Assembly (NCBI GenBank): GCA_916613615.1
Contig: OU744720.1
Location: forward strand, 69,208,471-69,272,470
Length of the DNA: 64,000 bases
Source: Steromphala cineraria
Taxonomy: Eukaryota; Mollusca; Gastropoda; Trochida; Trochidae
Reading direction: 5' to 3'
Position numbers and translations under genes: made by a program. Positions 25,180 through 36,990 of the stretch are shown piece after piece (position 1 is the first letter of the stretch; every line of letters begins with the position of its first letter). The notes beneath the pieces were generated by a model that worked only from the letters and a program-made list of their open reading frames with translations, searched no databases and was not told where the DNA came from.

Positions 25180-25345
25180 TAATCACTTGTGCAGGCAATG
25201 GAATTCAACCTGAACTCTCTGCAGTAAGATATAAGAATGTAAACACCTGTGAACAATACAATAAATGAAATATAATTGGCAGGGATGAGTAGTAGTTGTT
25301 TTCTCCAAGCACAGCCAACCCTACATTCAAACAACCTCGATATTT
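25180..25345 (+). pseudogene. Conserved block D with shared splice-donor site (unit 2)
   Basis: Units 2, 3 and 5 share this segment: a stretch ending at a donor-like GTAAG (here GCA|GTAAGATA at 25,224), then ACACCTGTGAA and AATTGGCAGGGA (25,275), then CTACATTCAAACA. The donor lies in the same place in all three copies although the DNA around it has drifted, which suggests it once mattered for splicing. Confidence 0.4.
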
Positions 25346-26312
25346 TAGTGATCTGAATCTATTATAGAGAATTGTTGTTAATGATAATAATAATTTTCAA
25401 ACCTCCATTTTAGATAAGAACATTTGGTAAGGATGGAATGTGTATTCGCAAAAGCAGATTTAAAAATATAAAGTTATTGCTAGGAACATTAAAATTGATG
25501 AAAGAAACATCAGTGCGATATCCCATTGTATATGTAATCACGTTGATACAAATCGTTAATTGGCATGGTGACAGAGATAAACCAAAAAACTGGGTTCTGC
25601 ATCTTGTTTGCCTTAATTGTAAAATAATGGTAGGCCACTATGTGTCAGAACGATTACGCTAATCAGGAACTCTGTTCTACTCTCTAAAAGATCCTATGCA
25701 GGTGGCCAATAAAGTAAGAATGAAAGGGTAGCTTTTATCAATCTTTCTCAGGATCTCACTTTTGCTCATATCAAAATTACTTGACTGCTTGTCAATTCCC
25801 GCGGTAAATATAAATACACTTTTTAAAATATACCTTATTTATGCAATTAGTTATATGAGTCTTAATGAAATAAATTCGTTTCAAATTGTTTGTAACTACT
25901 TAAGCTTCGTAATGTAATATCGAAATCAATCAAACTGTGATAATATGAAACGTTACGCAGTCTTTACATAATTGGATAGTAAGATTGGAGTAACTGGTTG
26001 CTAGTTAATTAAAAAGATTTTGTCAAGTAATTTACCTCTCTATTTTTCCATTGACATGAAACGATAACATGTATTTACATATGGTATTTTTACATCCGAA
26101 ACATAACTTATAAATCTGAATTATCAGTTTATTGAAAAATCATAACAGAAGTAAGAAGAAATAGTTAAATGATTCTTAACTGTTTAGATATATTGGTAAA
26201 TAATATCTTTGAGAATGTTTTCGGATGTGATTTGAAAATCTGTTTGTTTAAATGTTACAAGTATGAATATATTCGCTTCATAAATGTCCTATTATTAGTA
26301 TTATCATTATTA

Positions 26313-26545
26313 CTTGAGAATACCACTACACCATATAACATTAAAGGTGTGTCATAACAGGTTTTGTCACGTTATTTATCAGTCTAAGACGGACACAGAA
26401 GTAATCAATGTAAGTGATGGTATATTTGTGTTTGTTTAATTAAACATATCTTACTTGAGAATACCACTGTTAACATTTCAGATGGTAGGTGTGTCATAAT
26501 AGGGTTTGTCACGTTATTTACCAGTCTTAGACCGACACAGTAGTA
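26313..26545 (+). repeat. Block E, duplicated in tandem (about 141-bp period)
   Basis: CTTGAGAATACCACT occurs at 26,313 and 26,454, each followed by GTTTTGTCACGTTATTTA-type sequence. The second copy starts after an acceptor-like TTAACATTTCAG and reads GRCVIIGFVTLFTSLRPTQ then stop (26,484-26,543). The single copy in unit 3 (40,700-40,759) reads GRCIITGFVTLFTTLRRTQ and stops at the same place. Nineteen codons with the same stop suggest a short terminal exon that has been kept, or a young duplication. Confidence 0.45.
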
Positions 26546-26559
26546 AACAATACAAGTTA

Positions 26560-28177
26560 TGAAAGAAACTTTGCAGTCTCATTCATCATTCCAACATATA
26601 TGGTTATATTTACAGAACATGACCGATAAGAATGAAGAAAAAGTGTTTATATATATGAGAAAATCATTGTACCGTTTGTAATGTTTGCATTAGTTTCACA
26701 CGTTATCCGAATGTATTTACAATATCATTGTTTTTGTTTGATAACTAGTTTGCAACTAGGAAGTTATCATGATGTACTACATATATACTTTTCAGGTGAA
26801 TCCAAACTACTTGCTGTATCGGTAATTAAACTGGAGAGTAATTAAAAGGGCACTTATGGTTTACAAAAGCAATCTCTCTCAATCTATATCTTCAATTACA
26901 AGTTAATAATGTTTTAAACAATCAATAAGATTTAACATTAAGATTAAACCTTAGCAACACCGTTGCATTTCAGTTGAAACGCAGTTATCTTAACAAGGCC
27001 TCGAGATCGGCAGTGTGTATGTGTGTAAGTGTGTATATTAGTTCAGTATATTGACCTTTTAAACAACCAGTTTATCGTCAATGTCCTTGACACTTTTATT
27101 TCAACGAGATCCAATATGTATACATAAAGGAGCTCTTGCATTTCAAGACGATTTTGTCTCTGTTTAGTCTGTTGATCAGCTTAAAACTGCAAAAGCAATA
27201 TGTTTATGTTTCTCTCTAATTAACATAAGGAACATATAGACACACTATAGAAGAATACTTCATGACATTTCAAATGTCTTCCATTGCACTTGACATTAAA
27301 ATTTTCATTTCTCATTTGTCATCTAATCATTTGTTTATTGAGTGTCTTATATGTCTGGTCTCGTCAATATCAACTCCTGGAAGTTTACGTCCTCTTCAAT
27401 ATTATTTGCCAGGACCGGGTGACCTATGCCAAATCGTGTATAATCTTCATCATGCTAAAACGTGAAGTGATATCACATAAAACATCACCATTCCTATAAA
27501 TTCAAACCAATAGGACAATTACCTCTAAATAGATTGACATTAATATTAAACTATTAACTAAAGTTTCTCATATGAGTCTTTTGTTTCGGATATTCTGAAC
27601 CAGAATCCCTATGTTGACATTGATTGTCAGCTTGAACCTTCACAAAGACACGTCTTATCCTTTTGGAAATGATATAGACATGTTGGAGATGAAAGATTTC
27701 CAGTCAGCCTAGTCAGGAATCAAGGAAGACTAACCTGTTTAACCATTTTATCTTGAGATAAACAAAGGCCAGGAGAACTTTAAAGAAGCTTTGTTTGTGA
27801 AACTCATCATTTGGAACTTATTTCGAGCATATTGCTCTGAATGTACATGTACATGTATCATTTGTTGTAAATATGTTTTCTTGAGTGTAGAAAAATACTT
27901 TACTGAACAAGAATACATGCACATCTTGCAACATAAATTTATTTCAAGAGATCCATATTTAGATGTATCTATAAAATTGAGATGAACATTTTATTCGCTG
28001 TTATTATATACTTTCACATGCTTAATTGGAAGAGAAGATAACATGGTGAAATTATTAGGAAAAAGCTTTGGGGCAGTGTTTAATTAAAGGTTCATAGCTA
28101 TCAGATAAAGGGTCCCTGTTTTTTTAACGAATAAAAAACAAATCTTAATTAATGCACTTCTTATCTGACAACATCAG
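26560..28177. other. Rest of unit 2 left of the Harbinger element, no gene seen
   Basis: Collinear with 40,760-43,140 in unit 3 but diverged. The overlapping frames at 27,262-27,499 are not kept in unit 3, so they are not supported as coding. Confidence 0.5.
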
Positions 28178-28391
28178 GAGCCGTATTAATAAAGATTCTT
28201 AGAGTTGAAAGTAACTCTTATCTCTACCTAATTCTAAGAATAACCCTTCATTTTGTCTTAAGAATAAGAATTTTCTTAAGTGCTATTAATAAAGTGATTT
28301 TACTCTTAAAAGTACTCTTAACTGTAGCAAAACTTAGGAGTCCTCACCTAGCACTCCTAGCAGTCTTAAGAATTTTCTTAAATGACACAAG

Positions 28392-30219
28392 ATGGCTGCT
28401 CAGCATCACCACCTGAGAGTTTTTAGAGAGCGTAAAGATGTATATACAGAGTATAATGATCAAGAATTAATTTGTCGGTACCGTCTGGACAGTGGTGGAA
28501 TTAGGTTTGTGACCGATTTAGTCCGCAATCAACTTACATCACCAACCAAGCGAAACAAGGCTATAGACGCTGACAGCAAAATGGCTATAACTTTGAGATA
28601 TTTAGCGACGGGCAAAATGCAACTTTGCAACGGAGACGACTTCGGAGTTAGTCAACCTTCTGTGAGTAACATCATTACAGAAACCTTAGATGCACTATGT
28701 CACCCTCAACTTATTCGCCGATTCATAAACATGCCGACGAACCGTCAAGAAATACAACGCCAACAACGACAATTTCATGCGATAAGTGGATTTCCTGGTG
28801 TAGTTGGAGTGATCGACGGAACTCATGTGAGAATAATCGCACCCAGTGAACATGAAAATGAGTATGTCAACAGGAAGAATTTCCATTCCTTAAATGTACA
28901 AGTGATCTTCGACTCCAATGATCGAATTCGGGACATTGTTGCCAAGTGGCCCGGGTCGACTCACGACGCGCGCATTTTGAATGAAAGTGGAGTGAGACTT
29001 TTATTTGAAAGGGGAATTATTCCTAATGGTCATTTGCTAGGTGACAGTGGTTACCCATGTCGGAGATGGTTGCTGACCCCATTCCTCCATCCTCAGCCTG
29101 GACAACAGCAGCGATACAACAGGTAAACATTACGCTTCGACATGAAACATGAGAGTGACTTCCCTTGAAAATCGGGTTCACGAAATATTGCACCGGGTTG
29201 TTTGGTGGAACAAATAGAATCCTTTTATAAAAATTACTTTCATTAAGCAAATAATTCATATAGTAAATAGTCTATATATTTTAAAAAACTGAATAAGTAT
29301 GTGGGTATTGAATATCTTCATATAAGTTAAAGAGAAAATTGGAAATAATATTATTATTAAATTTTTATAAATTCTTGATATTGCTCAAAATATATATGGA
29401 ATTTTTGTCATGTATTCACATAACCAGTGAAAAAGAAGCATTAATAAGATCATGCCTAAGTACTACCAAACATATATTGTTATATCAAAATTATGTAAAA
29501 TCATTTTTGATAATTATGTTATTTATTTGATCATTTTGATGATATTTTTTTTTCTTAAAATCAAATCAAGACCTTTCAATGCATGATATATAAATACTTT
29601 TTATATGGAATCATGCAGCTGTAAATAATAAATATTTCAAGTTTTGAAGGGATTACAATAAATGTAACTATAATATTCATACAATGATAATTTCAGTGCA
29701 CATAAGGCAACAAGATGTGTTGTGGAGCGAGGCATCGGACAACTAAAAAGGAGATTCCACGTCCTACATGGTGAAATCCGTCTCAAACCTCAAAAAGCAG
29801 CAAAGGTAAATGTCTTGTAAACCTTTCTGTAAAAATGAAATTATTTATGGTTGTTTTCAATTATTTTTTGTTGTTGCATTTCTATATTTCTATATAAAGA
29901 TCTTTGTTGATGATTCCGTCTTAATGACAACACATCAAATGAAATATTTTCATATTAATTTCAATAATATGAATCATTTCCCTCTGAATTACCAAATTTA
30001 TTCTTTTAGGTTTTAGGTTACTTGCTAACAATCATGGTTACTATGTTGAAGGTGGTGACTGTGTGCGCGATGCTACACAACATCTGTAAGGACAGAAACA
30101 TTGGCCTGCCTCCAGGAAACCCCGCACTGCCTAACAATGATGGTTTCAACCTGCCAATCATCCAACCAGCTGGGAATGGTCTGCGATACAGACAGCAGTT
30201 TGTCAATACTCACTTCTAA
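28392..30219 (+). CDS. Harbinger transposase (HARBI1-like), three exons
   Basis: Three exons join in phase: 28,392-29,122 (donor GTAAAC), 29,697-29,805 (acceptor ATAATTTCAG, donor GTAAAT) and 30,010-30,219 ending TAA, giving about 349 residues, the usual size for this family. Residues 60-95 look like a helix-turn-helix (FGVSQPSVSNII). The nuclease core shows GVIDGTHVRI (Asp142), WPGSTHDARI (Asp192), LLGDSGYP (Asp218) and, in exon 2, RCVVERGIGQLKRRF (Glu254), the DDE-type acids of the family. Exon 3 carries CAMLHNICKD, the conserved C-terminal signature. No stop or frameshift is seen, so it could still make a full protein. It acts in the nucleus to cut and paste the element with the help of the Myb/SANT partner. 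The start at 28,392 is the first in-frame ATG inside the element and gives a normal N terminus. Confidence 0.93.
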
Positions 30220-32229
30220 AGTAAACAGGTAATTATAACCCACTTATAACAAACAATCATTTATCAACAATATAGTTTATTGCTAACAATTCAACAAATA
30301 ACATTCATGGGCAAAAGCCACAGTTATTCAACAGTCACAATCAAAATCATTTCATTTACAAAACTTCTGTAATTGCATAAATAACATAACAAACAATAGC
30401 AAAGCGAACATGAAACCTGATTCAATTGGTCAATCAGGGTACCAGTGGCAGAAAAGAATGTTAGTGAATTAAATATATTGAATCTCTGTCCTGCTACAAA
30501 AATATTTTAGAATTCATATGCATAAAAGTATGAAGTATGATTTAATTCTATGTGTAAAACAACAACTGCAAATAGTAGCATCATTTAAAATTAATACAAT
30601 AACAAATCCATTGAAACAATTAATTGTAGTTGTTATAAATTTAAATAAAGATCCCTTTACATATAACAGATTGATAAAGCTAAAGGCAGAGTATCATTAA
30701 CCCCTTCCTATCAGTGAAAATTTCATAAAGTCATCACAAGTAATATAGCAATAATGCTTACACAAAGTTATCTTTATAATGTAATGAATTTAATTCAAAA
30801 AGTGGGTTAATGTTTTTCATAATTTATAACCAAAAACTGTTTTATCTCTGCAAAATTGGCTCTTTTCAAATCCATAAAATTATACATTTGACAATGACTG
30901 TTTTTAACACTGTTACTTCTTTGACAGTAGATTTACTCTTATTCAGCTCATTCAGATTTACTGTAATTCAATAAGAACTCAGTGATGTTAATAAAAATCA
31001 TTGATGTTACAATTGACAAAACCTTTTTTATAAAAGAAATGATAGCTAGAAACACAAATCACCTGTTAATGTATTACAAGTCATTGCAAACAAATACATG
31101 TAAGTTGGATCTTTTTAAAAAAAAAATTTCAATTAACTAAGAATATGTCCTTGATGGAGGTTCCACTTATTATTTGATAAACAAACATTAATGTATTTGT
31201 TATCAATGAAATCTAAAAGTGTTCACATAAAATTTAAATTAGAAAACTATTTTATTGTAAGCAAAAAACTTCAAACTACTAAAATTCAGGATTTCATAGT
31301 ACAACATAATAAACGTTAATTATCAAAGTACCTGTAGGTTCATAAATTGGAGAAAAAGAGCCGGCCAGGAGAATAGATATGTAATCTTCAATGAATAAAT
31401 AATCAATTCTTATAAAAAGTGAACGCATAGCCCCTTTTTCTAAATCATAATTCAAAAGGAAGCCTAACTAAATCCAAAATTAATTTAAAAAAGTCCAGTG
31501 AAGCCATTATTTTAGAAATAAATAATATAAATAAAGTTCAATTTACACTTAACAGATGGAAAAATCCAAAAATTCTTCACAGTAGCCATTCTTTAAAAAA
31601 ATCCACTTAAAACAATTCTTATTGGTCAATTCATATTAAATTAGGTTGAAGGAGGGAGTTTTAATAAATACCCAATCAGTACAGTTAATTCCAATTTATG
31701 ATTATAATTAACTAATAATAATTATAAGCAAAATTTATCTGTCAACTGGTATCTTAGTAATTGTTCTACACATCATTTTTGATTTTTTTGATTTTCAGAG
31801 TGAAATAGAGAAGTTGTGCCTCCAATACTTCAAGTTCAAGCTGGCGCTTCCTGGCTTCATGTGAACGGTTGCTGGATACAAGAGGGAGGTTCACGACTGG
31901 CTGGAGCTGGACTTCCTGCACACATGTAGATGTAGATGTGGATGTGGATGTGGATGGAAGTGGCTCCACAGTGGCAAACAGGCTCTCACTGTCCAAAGAA
32001 CTGTTTAAAGGAAATTAATAAAGATTAGTGGAGAATAAATTATATCATACTCACATAAAAATGTTCTTTGTATCCATATATATAAGTGTGATATACTGTA
32101 GTGATACTTAGCTATCATACTTGTATCTGAAACTACTGGTACTTGTGTTAAAATTATGAGTGCAAATGAGATAGAGACATCTTATTGATGAACAATAATT
32201 AAACATGATATCATTTGACCAACTTTCAC

Positions 32230-32585
32230 TTAAAGGGACAGTAGCATGTTTTTTTTTAAATTTATAATATACTCAATTATTCACTCATAAATGTAAGTTG
32301 ATACTAAATATATTACTTGATAGTGTCAAAAATCTTATTACACAAACCATTCATCCATAGTCATAGTACAAATTTTAAAGATTCAAATAAAATCCATTGA
32401 CAGCCATTTTTGTGTGAACACCTTTAATTCATATTGTGTAAGAAAAGGAATCGCACAGCTTAACTTTACCTTATATATTTGATTTATTAATGCTTCTTTT
32501 AGTGTTAGTACATTGTCTTTAGATTGGAACCATTAATTTTCATTATCCTGACATCAACTTATATATACCACCTAAAATCCTTTAA
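32230..32585. mobile_element. TTAA-flanked MITE nested in the Harbinger element
   Basis: Starts TTAAAGGGACAGTAGCA (32,230) and ends TCCTTTAA (32,585). The interior is shared with 2500-2770, including GCCATTTTTGTGTGAACA. It holds no coding frame. The right end has lost most of its terminal repeat. It lies in the intron between exons 2 and 3 of the Myb/SANT gene, so it came after the Harbinger insertion or before its last move. Confidence 0.7.
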
Positions 32586-32676
32586 AGGATTCATAATGAA
32601 AATGAATTATGATGATTTGTTACATTATAACTATATATTAGAGATATTTCTTAGATATAATGAACCTTGTTGACAT

Positions 32677-33043
32677 TAGAGGTGTAACAATACGGCGATA
32701 CACTATCATATCATGATACATGGGCGACAATATATCGTATCGTATCGTAGGATGTGTATCGGGATACATAAATAATGATAAATTCTTAATGTAGTTGATC
32801 AAAATTGAGATATACATTTAAAGGATACTTCATTATACACACAAATACCTTTTCTAAAATTTGGAAGTTTGATTATATTACAATAACATAAAAAAAGCTT
32901 CAAGTTAATTCTTACTCAAGATTCACTGACTGTGAAAAGATCATTATGTCAGGAGATTTTATGTATCGGGATACGTATTGTATCGTGGCCCCTGTATCGG
33001 GATACATATCGTATCGCAACAATCCTGTATCGTTACACCTCTA
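32677..33043. mobile_element. hAT-type MITE nested in the Harbinger element
   Basis: Inverted ends TAGAGGTGTAACAATAC (32,677) and GTATCGTTACACCTCTA (to 33,043). The flanking octamers GTTGACAT and GTTGTAAT match at six of eight positions, a decayed 8-bp target duplication. Interior is made of GTATCG/GGGATAC words as in the element at 7212-7606, so the two are related families. No coding frame. Confidence 0.83.
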
Positions 33044-34928
33044 GTTGTAATCAGTAGATTATAGTAATGTCAAGTCATCTGTTTTCAAAACTTTAAATGT
33101 TATCTCAGTGGTTTTGAATGATTTTCCAATAGTGCACAATACATTTTTTAAAAATATGGACAAACTCCAAGAGAAGCTTTCATCAAAGCACCTTAAACTA
33201 TCAGAACTGATATTCCTGTCGGAGAAATAGTTAGGTCACCCTCTAAACCCAGTGTTTCATGTTTTTCGATTTTTCATTATAAAATATGATGAATCAAAGT
33301 TTTTTTTATTTAGAATAATATGTACTTAAAAAATATTAATTAAATATTTTTAGTCAGACTTTTGTCAACTTACTGTGTCATTATGAAACATAAACTTTGA
33401 AAAACTGTCCTGCATATTCTAAATAACAGAGGTTCAAAAAAGTGACTGAAAACACATGACACTACTTCCAAAGTCATGATTTTTTCAAAGTTATATTAAA
33501 CCATTCTATGTTGTACAAATGATAAATATTATCGGTTTTCATAAATTTTCTTTTAGATAACATGGCAATGAATGATTAAGAGTAATTTCTCATCAATACC
33601 TGTGGTAATTTTTCAAATACACTAGTAACAGGTCTTTATTCCTTATCTGACTGAAAACCCATTACACAAGGATATATGGACAATTCTATATACACCTCTC
33701 AATAAATCCCATTGTTTTTCAAACAACTTGAAAGATCCATCTGCTACATTTGTGCTTTCAATGACATTGGATGAAATATGTTTTATAGGTGTTATGAGAC
33801 AAAAAAGTATTATTGCATATACATATTGAATTCCCATTTTTATTGAACTTACCTTGTCATATCAAGTACTTGGAGAAATGAGGAATCGACACCATCCTCC
33901 AGGCCAGAAATGGATGTATTTGATTCACCTAGAATGTCTTGCACTGTTTGAGCAACTGCAGATAAAGCTGCAGGGCTTGGTCCACCACCTATCAACAGAA
34001 TAATTGAACATAAACTATGAGCTTTAAACCTACAAACAAAGAAATACACCATTTATCTTTGATCCAATCACTTCGAATTTTGACATTATTTCATAAAAAA
34101 ACATAATTATTGTGAAGTATTTTTGCATGCATTGCATGTTTATGTATGAAAACATTCAGTTCATTGTCTTGTATAGTACAATTTATATAGGTGATGTGAT
34201 GAATCATTTCAACAAAATATTTACTCAGATCATATGGAAAATAAAGAATATAATTATACATTAATTATTAAAACTACACTGCACAGGGCACATTTTACAT
34301 ATTTCCTTTTACTGCATAAATACTTCTACTTACTTACTTTTTCAATTAATCTTTGTCTGTTCTTACCTGATTATTTTGCTTACTAATGACAAAATGAGTA
34401 AATGAAAAATACACTTACAAATTCAAGAATTCTTACAAAATTGTAAAATATATTATTTAATGGCAATTTGAAAATTTTAAATAAGGAGGAAGGTACCTGT
34501 TCCAGTTATTTGCCTTCTATATGCTGCAATCTGCTGTCTAGATTTTGACAACAAATTGTACCATTTCTTCTCACATTCATCAGGCGTCCTAATAACATGA
34601 GGGAAAGCTATCGACAGTTGAGTGGCAATGGTTTGCCAAGTCGACCGTTTCGTTTGTGTGGAAGAATTTTCCTCTTAAAGTGTTTTTGTTCTCCTCGATC
34701 AGTTGCACAAGCAACAGATTCTCATCCGGGGTCCAATTTGGTTTCCTCTTATCAGTTTGTTTAGCCGGTTGTTCGACTGATGTAGCCATAATTATTTTCC
34801 GTAGGCCTAATTTGTTTACAAAATCCAAGTGTCGTCTGATAATTTCAGCGCGTGCTAATTAGTAAATTACTACACCAAAATAACACCGTTAATTACGCAT
34901 ATAGTTCGCTACTTTTAATGATACCATA

Positions 34929-35264
34929 ATGTATTTGACTCACCTTTTCATGTTGATTTATGAATCCAAAAAAGTCCGCAACCTGAACCCGGAAGGAAAG
35001 AAATATTCAGTCCACTTTAACGGAAGCGGAATTCCAGCATTTTACTTCCATCCAACCAGGCTGCGTGCCGTCCTGCGATTGCGCCATGAAGCTGCTATAA
35101 ATAACACGGGCTTTCCCGAGGAATGTTGGGATTCCGCATTCAGTTGGTATGATTTCAAACAAATATCTATATATGGCGATTACATTAGAAGTGGTATTCC
35201 AATACCGTTAGGTTTTGTGCAATACTTTTTATATCAAAATTTCTGGCATTGTCGAATATCGTAA
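34929..35264 (+). CDS. Unassigned 111-codon frame inside the Harbinger element
   Basis: The frame includes a stretch of normal amino-acid variety (ESKKVRNLNPEGKKY, FHPTRLRAVLRLRHEAA) in DNA less AT-rich than its surroundings. It lies between the Myb/SANT gene start and the right end, where its 5' untranslated region and promoter would be. I do not recognise it as a known Harbinger protein. It may be host DNA picked up by the element, or chance. Confidence 0.2.
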   Translation: MYLTHLFMLIYESKKVRNLNPEGKKYSVHFNGSGIPAFYFHPTRLRAVLRLRHEAAINNTGFPEECWDSAFSWYDFKQISIYGDYIRSGIPIPLGFVQYFLYQNFWHCRIS

Positions 35265-35561
35265 ATTTTACTAATCGATAGGGAAAATGTATATTTGAAA
35301 CGTTATTAATCGGCAGGTGCTTTAGAGATCACATGACTATCACGTGAGGCAAAATACAACCTCACACAGCAAAGAGTTCCAATTATCCTTAGTTACATGA
35401 CTTAAGTTTTTTCTAAGAGTTCCAAAACAGACTTAGCTAAAAGTTACTCTTAGAATGTTTCTTGGTATACTTTTAAGAGTAACTTTTATCTAAGTGTTAC
35501 TTTTAGGAGTCTTAGTTTTTTTCTTAGAAAATTCTTAGAATCTTTATTAATACGGCTCCAG

Positions 35562-36800
35562 ATCATTAGTGAGGCGCCAGAGAGTGGAATGTTTTAATTG
35601 GTTTGTATATCAATTCCTGTACGCCAGCACAAAGGTATCACCATGGTAAACATCTGAAAGGACTTATGTTACTGAACTTTTTCATTTAACCAAATAAATG
35701 TTGAAGTCTATAGCTCTCAAAGTAATAATTTAGTTACATTAATTTCGAAGTTAAATATAAAACACATAAATAATGTATTTTAAAATATTAAGCCTTCATT
35801 TATTTTCCATATTTACAGGATTATGCAAACCTATCTTACTACAATTACAGTTACTCTACAGTGTTTCTATGTTAATAAAGTGACAAAGTCATTTGATGAC
35901 ACGTTTGTAATTCATGATGCAATGAATTCAACCGATTATTGTTTAAATGAAACTGTAAATGGTTGCTTTGTTACAAATTTTTAATCAAGAACTTCAACAA
36001 CAATGATATAAGCACTGCGAAATTAAACTTTAACATCCTTATAAGTCGGTCGGTTGTTTACATATTTTGACAAAGAGAAACAGACAAAATGGCTGTCGTC
36101 ATGACTTGAGTTTCGTCATAGAAGGATTATTCCTGTCTCAGGTGGAGATATGTTAGTTTACAAATACCTTGTGCATGAGTAGTGCACGTCTTCCTATATT
36201 ATACCACACACAATGAATAATCGTAGGATGAGATTAAGATATGTGAATCTTTTTTGTGTGAATATTTTAAATGTGAACAACCAATAGACTGTGACGTTGT
36301 TAAATATTCTGTTTCGGTCCAATAAAAAGTTGTTTGAATAAAATAAATCATATGAAATGGAAGCTGGCAATAAATAAGCTACATCATTCGTCCTGCTTTT
36401 TATGTAAGGTTTTTATCCCTACTGAGATGCTTTTTTCTCAAGAAAATTAGTGAGTGAAAAAGCCAAATACATTCACTTGGGATATTAACTCATATCAATG
36501 GAGAAGCTCGTTAGATGTCCTATAAATCACCACCTAATACAAAAGTTAAACTGCCACAACGTAAACATACTTGTTTATATCAAAAGATTCCTTCGGGCTC
36601 TTAGTGTGTTCCTGTTGTTTTTCAGCACTATGATTAGAAAGAAAGAACAAAATAAAAACATCACAAATATTTGATATGGTATATTGTCTTTCTGTGCATT
36701 TAATGTATATCCTCAGGTCCATTTAAATTAAACATCTTTGTTTATTGCAAGGGATAATCATGGCTTTTCTACGCAATTCTGTTTTATATCTTATCCACAA
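35562..36800. other. Rest of unit 2 right of the Harbinger element, no gene seen
   Basis: Continues the unit after the insertion; aligns with 43,144-43,428 and is longer because of a further indel. No coding frame supported. Confidence 0.5.
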
Positions 36801-36804
36801 GTAG

Positions 36805-36990
36805 TTAAATACCTTATCCAATTTCGGCACTGTGAAGGAGAAAGAAACATATGTGGAGGTCCTGATAAGAACAAAGGGGAATGCAGCATAACATCTATTG
36901 AGTCTGTATCTTTATGTCTACCAGAGATTCCAAATTGTGGACGAAGCAACTCTCCCTTAACTATCTGAGTGCATACAATGGCAAGGACTG
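36805..36990 (+). pseudogene. Exon-like block A, copy 3
   Basis: This copy is the only one open in the alternative frame: KYLIQFRHCEGERNICGG, then a Cys-containing stretch to a stop at 36,966-36,968. In the other frame (VKEKETYVEVLIRT) it hits a TAA. Because the stops of the alternative frame are shared among the other copies while those of the first frame differ from copy to copy, I favour the first frame as ancestral, weakly. Identity unknown. Confidence 0.4.

Larger units (their letters stand above)
31766..34828 (-). pseudogene. Harbinger Myb/SANT DNA-binding partner, frameshifted
   Basis: Exons: 34,828-34,497 (or from the ATG at 34,789), 33,988-33,853 and 32,000-31,766, with donors GTACCT and GTAAGT and acceptors TTGATAG and TTTAAACAG; phases agree. 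The Myb/SANT trihelix tryptophans are visible: KPNWTPDENLLLVQLI, then STWQTIATQLS, then CEKKWYNLLSKSRQ. The first segment and the other two lie in different frames: the switch is near 34,660-34,668, one base too many, so the product from either ATG would stop early. Exon 3 encodes a serine/threonine repeat from GTAGAT/GTGGAT repeats followed by a Leu/Glu-rich helix (RKRQLELEVLEAQLL), probably for contact with the transposase. Introns carry two MITEs. In related elements this protein brings the transposase to the nucleus and the ends. Confidence 0.85.
28178..35558 (+). mobile_element. PIF/Harbinger DNA transposon, 7.38 kb, near complete
   Basis: The ends are inverted repeats: GAGCCGTATTAATAAAGATT at 28,178 and AATCTTTATTAATACGGCTC ending at 35,558, with further imperfect subterminal complementarity built from TCTTAAGAAT-like words for about 200 bp. 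The 3 bp CAG flank both ends (28,175-28,177 and 35,559-35,561), matching the 3-bp duplication typical of the superfamily. It carries the two standard genes: a DDE transposase on the plus strand (28,392-30,219) and a Myb/SANT protein on the minus strand (34,828-31,766), arranged convergently. Two MITEs (32,234-32,581 and 32,677-33,043) are nested in an intron of the second gene. The paralogous spot in unit 3 lacks the element. Confidence 0.93.
23191..36800 (+). repeat. Tandem array unit 2 (with Harbinger insertion)
   Basis: Subtracting the 7.38-kb Harbinger element leaves about 6.2 kb that is collinear with unit 3: block A, an intervening stretch, block C, block D, block E, a GACATTGATTGTCAGCTTGA word (27,618 versus 42,577), the TTATC..GATCATTAGTGA segment, and so on. 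Similarity is easy to see by eye but with many indels, so the duplication is old. The unit contains a local tandem duplication of block E that unit 3 lacks. Confidence 0.75.

Noticed and set aside
31920..31960. GATGTG repeat as a free microsatellite
   Set aside because: It lies in exon 3 of the Myb/SANT gene and is read as a Ser-Thr repeat, so it is described there.
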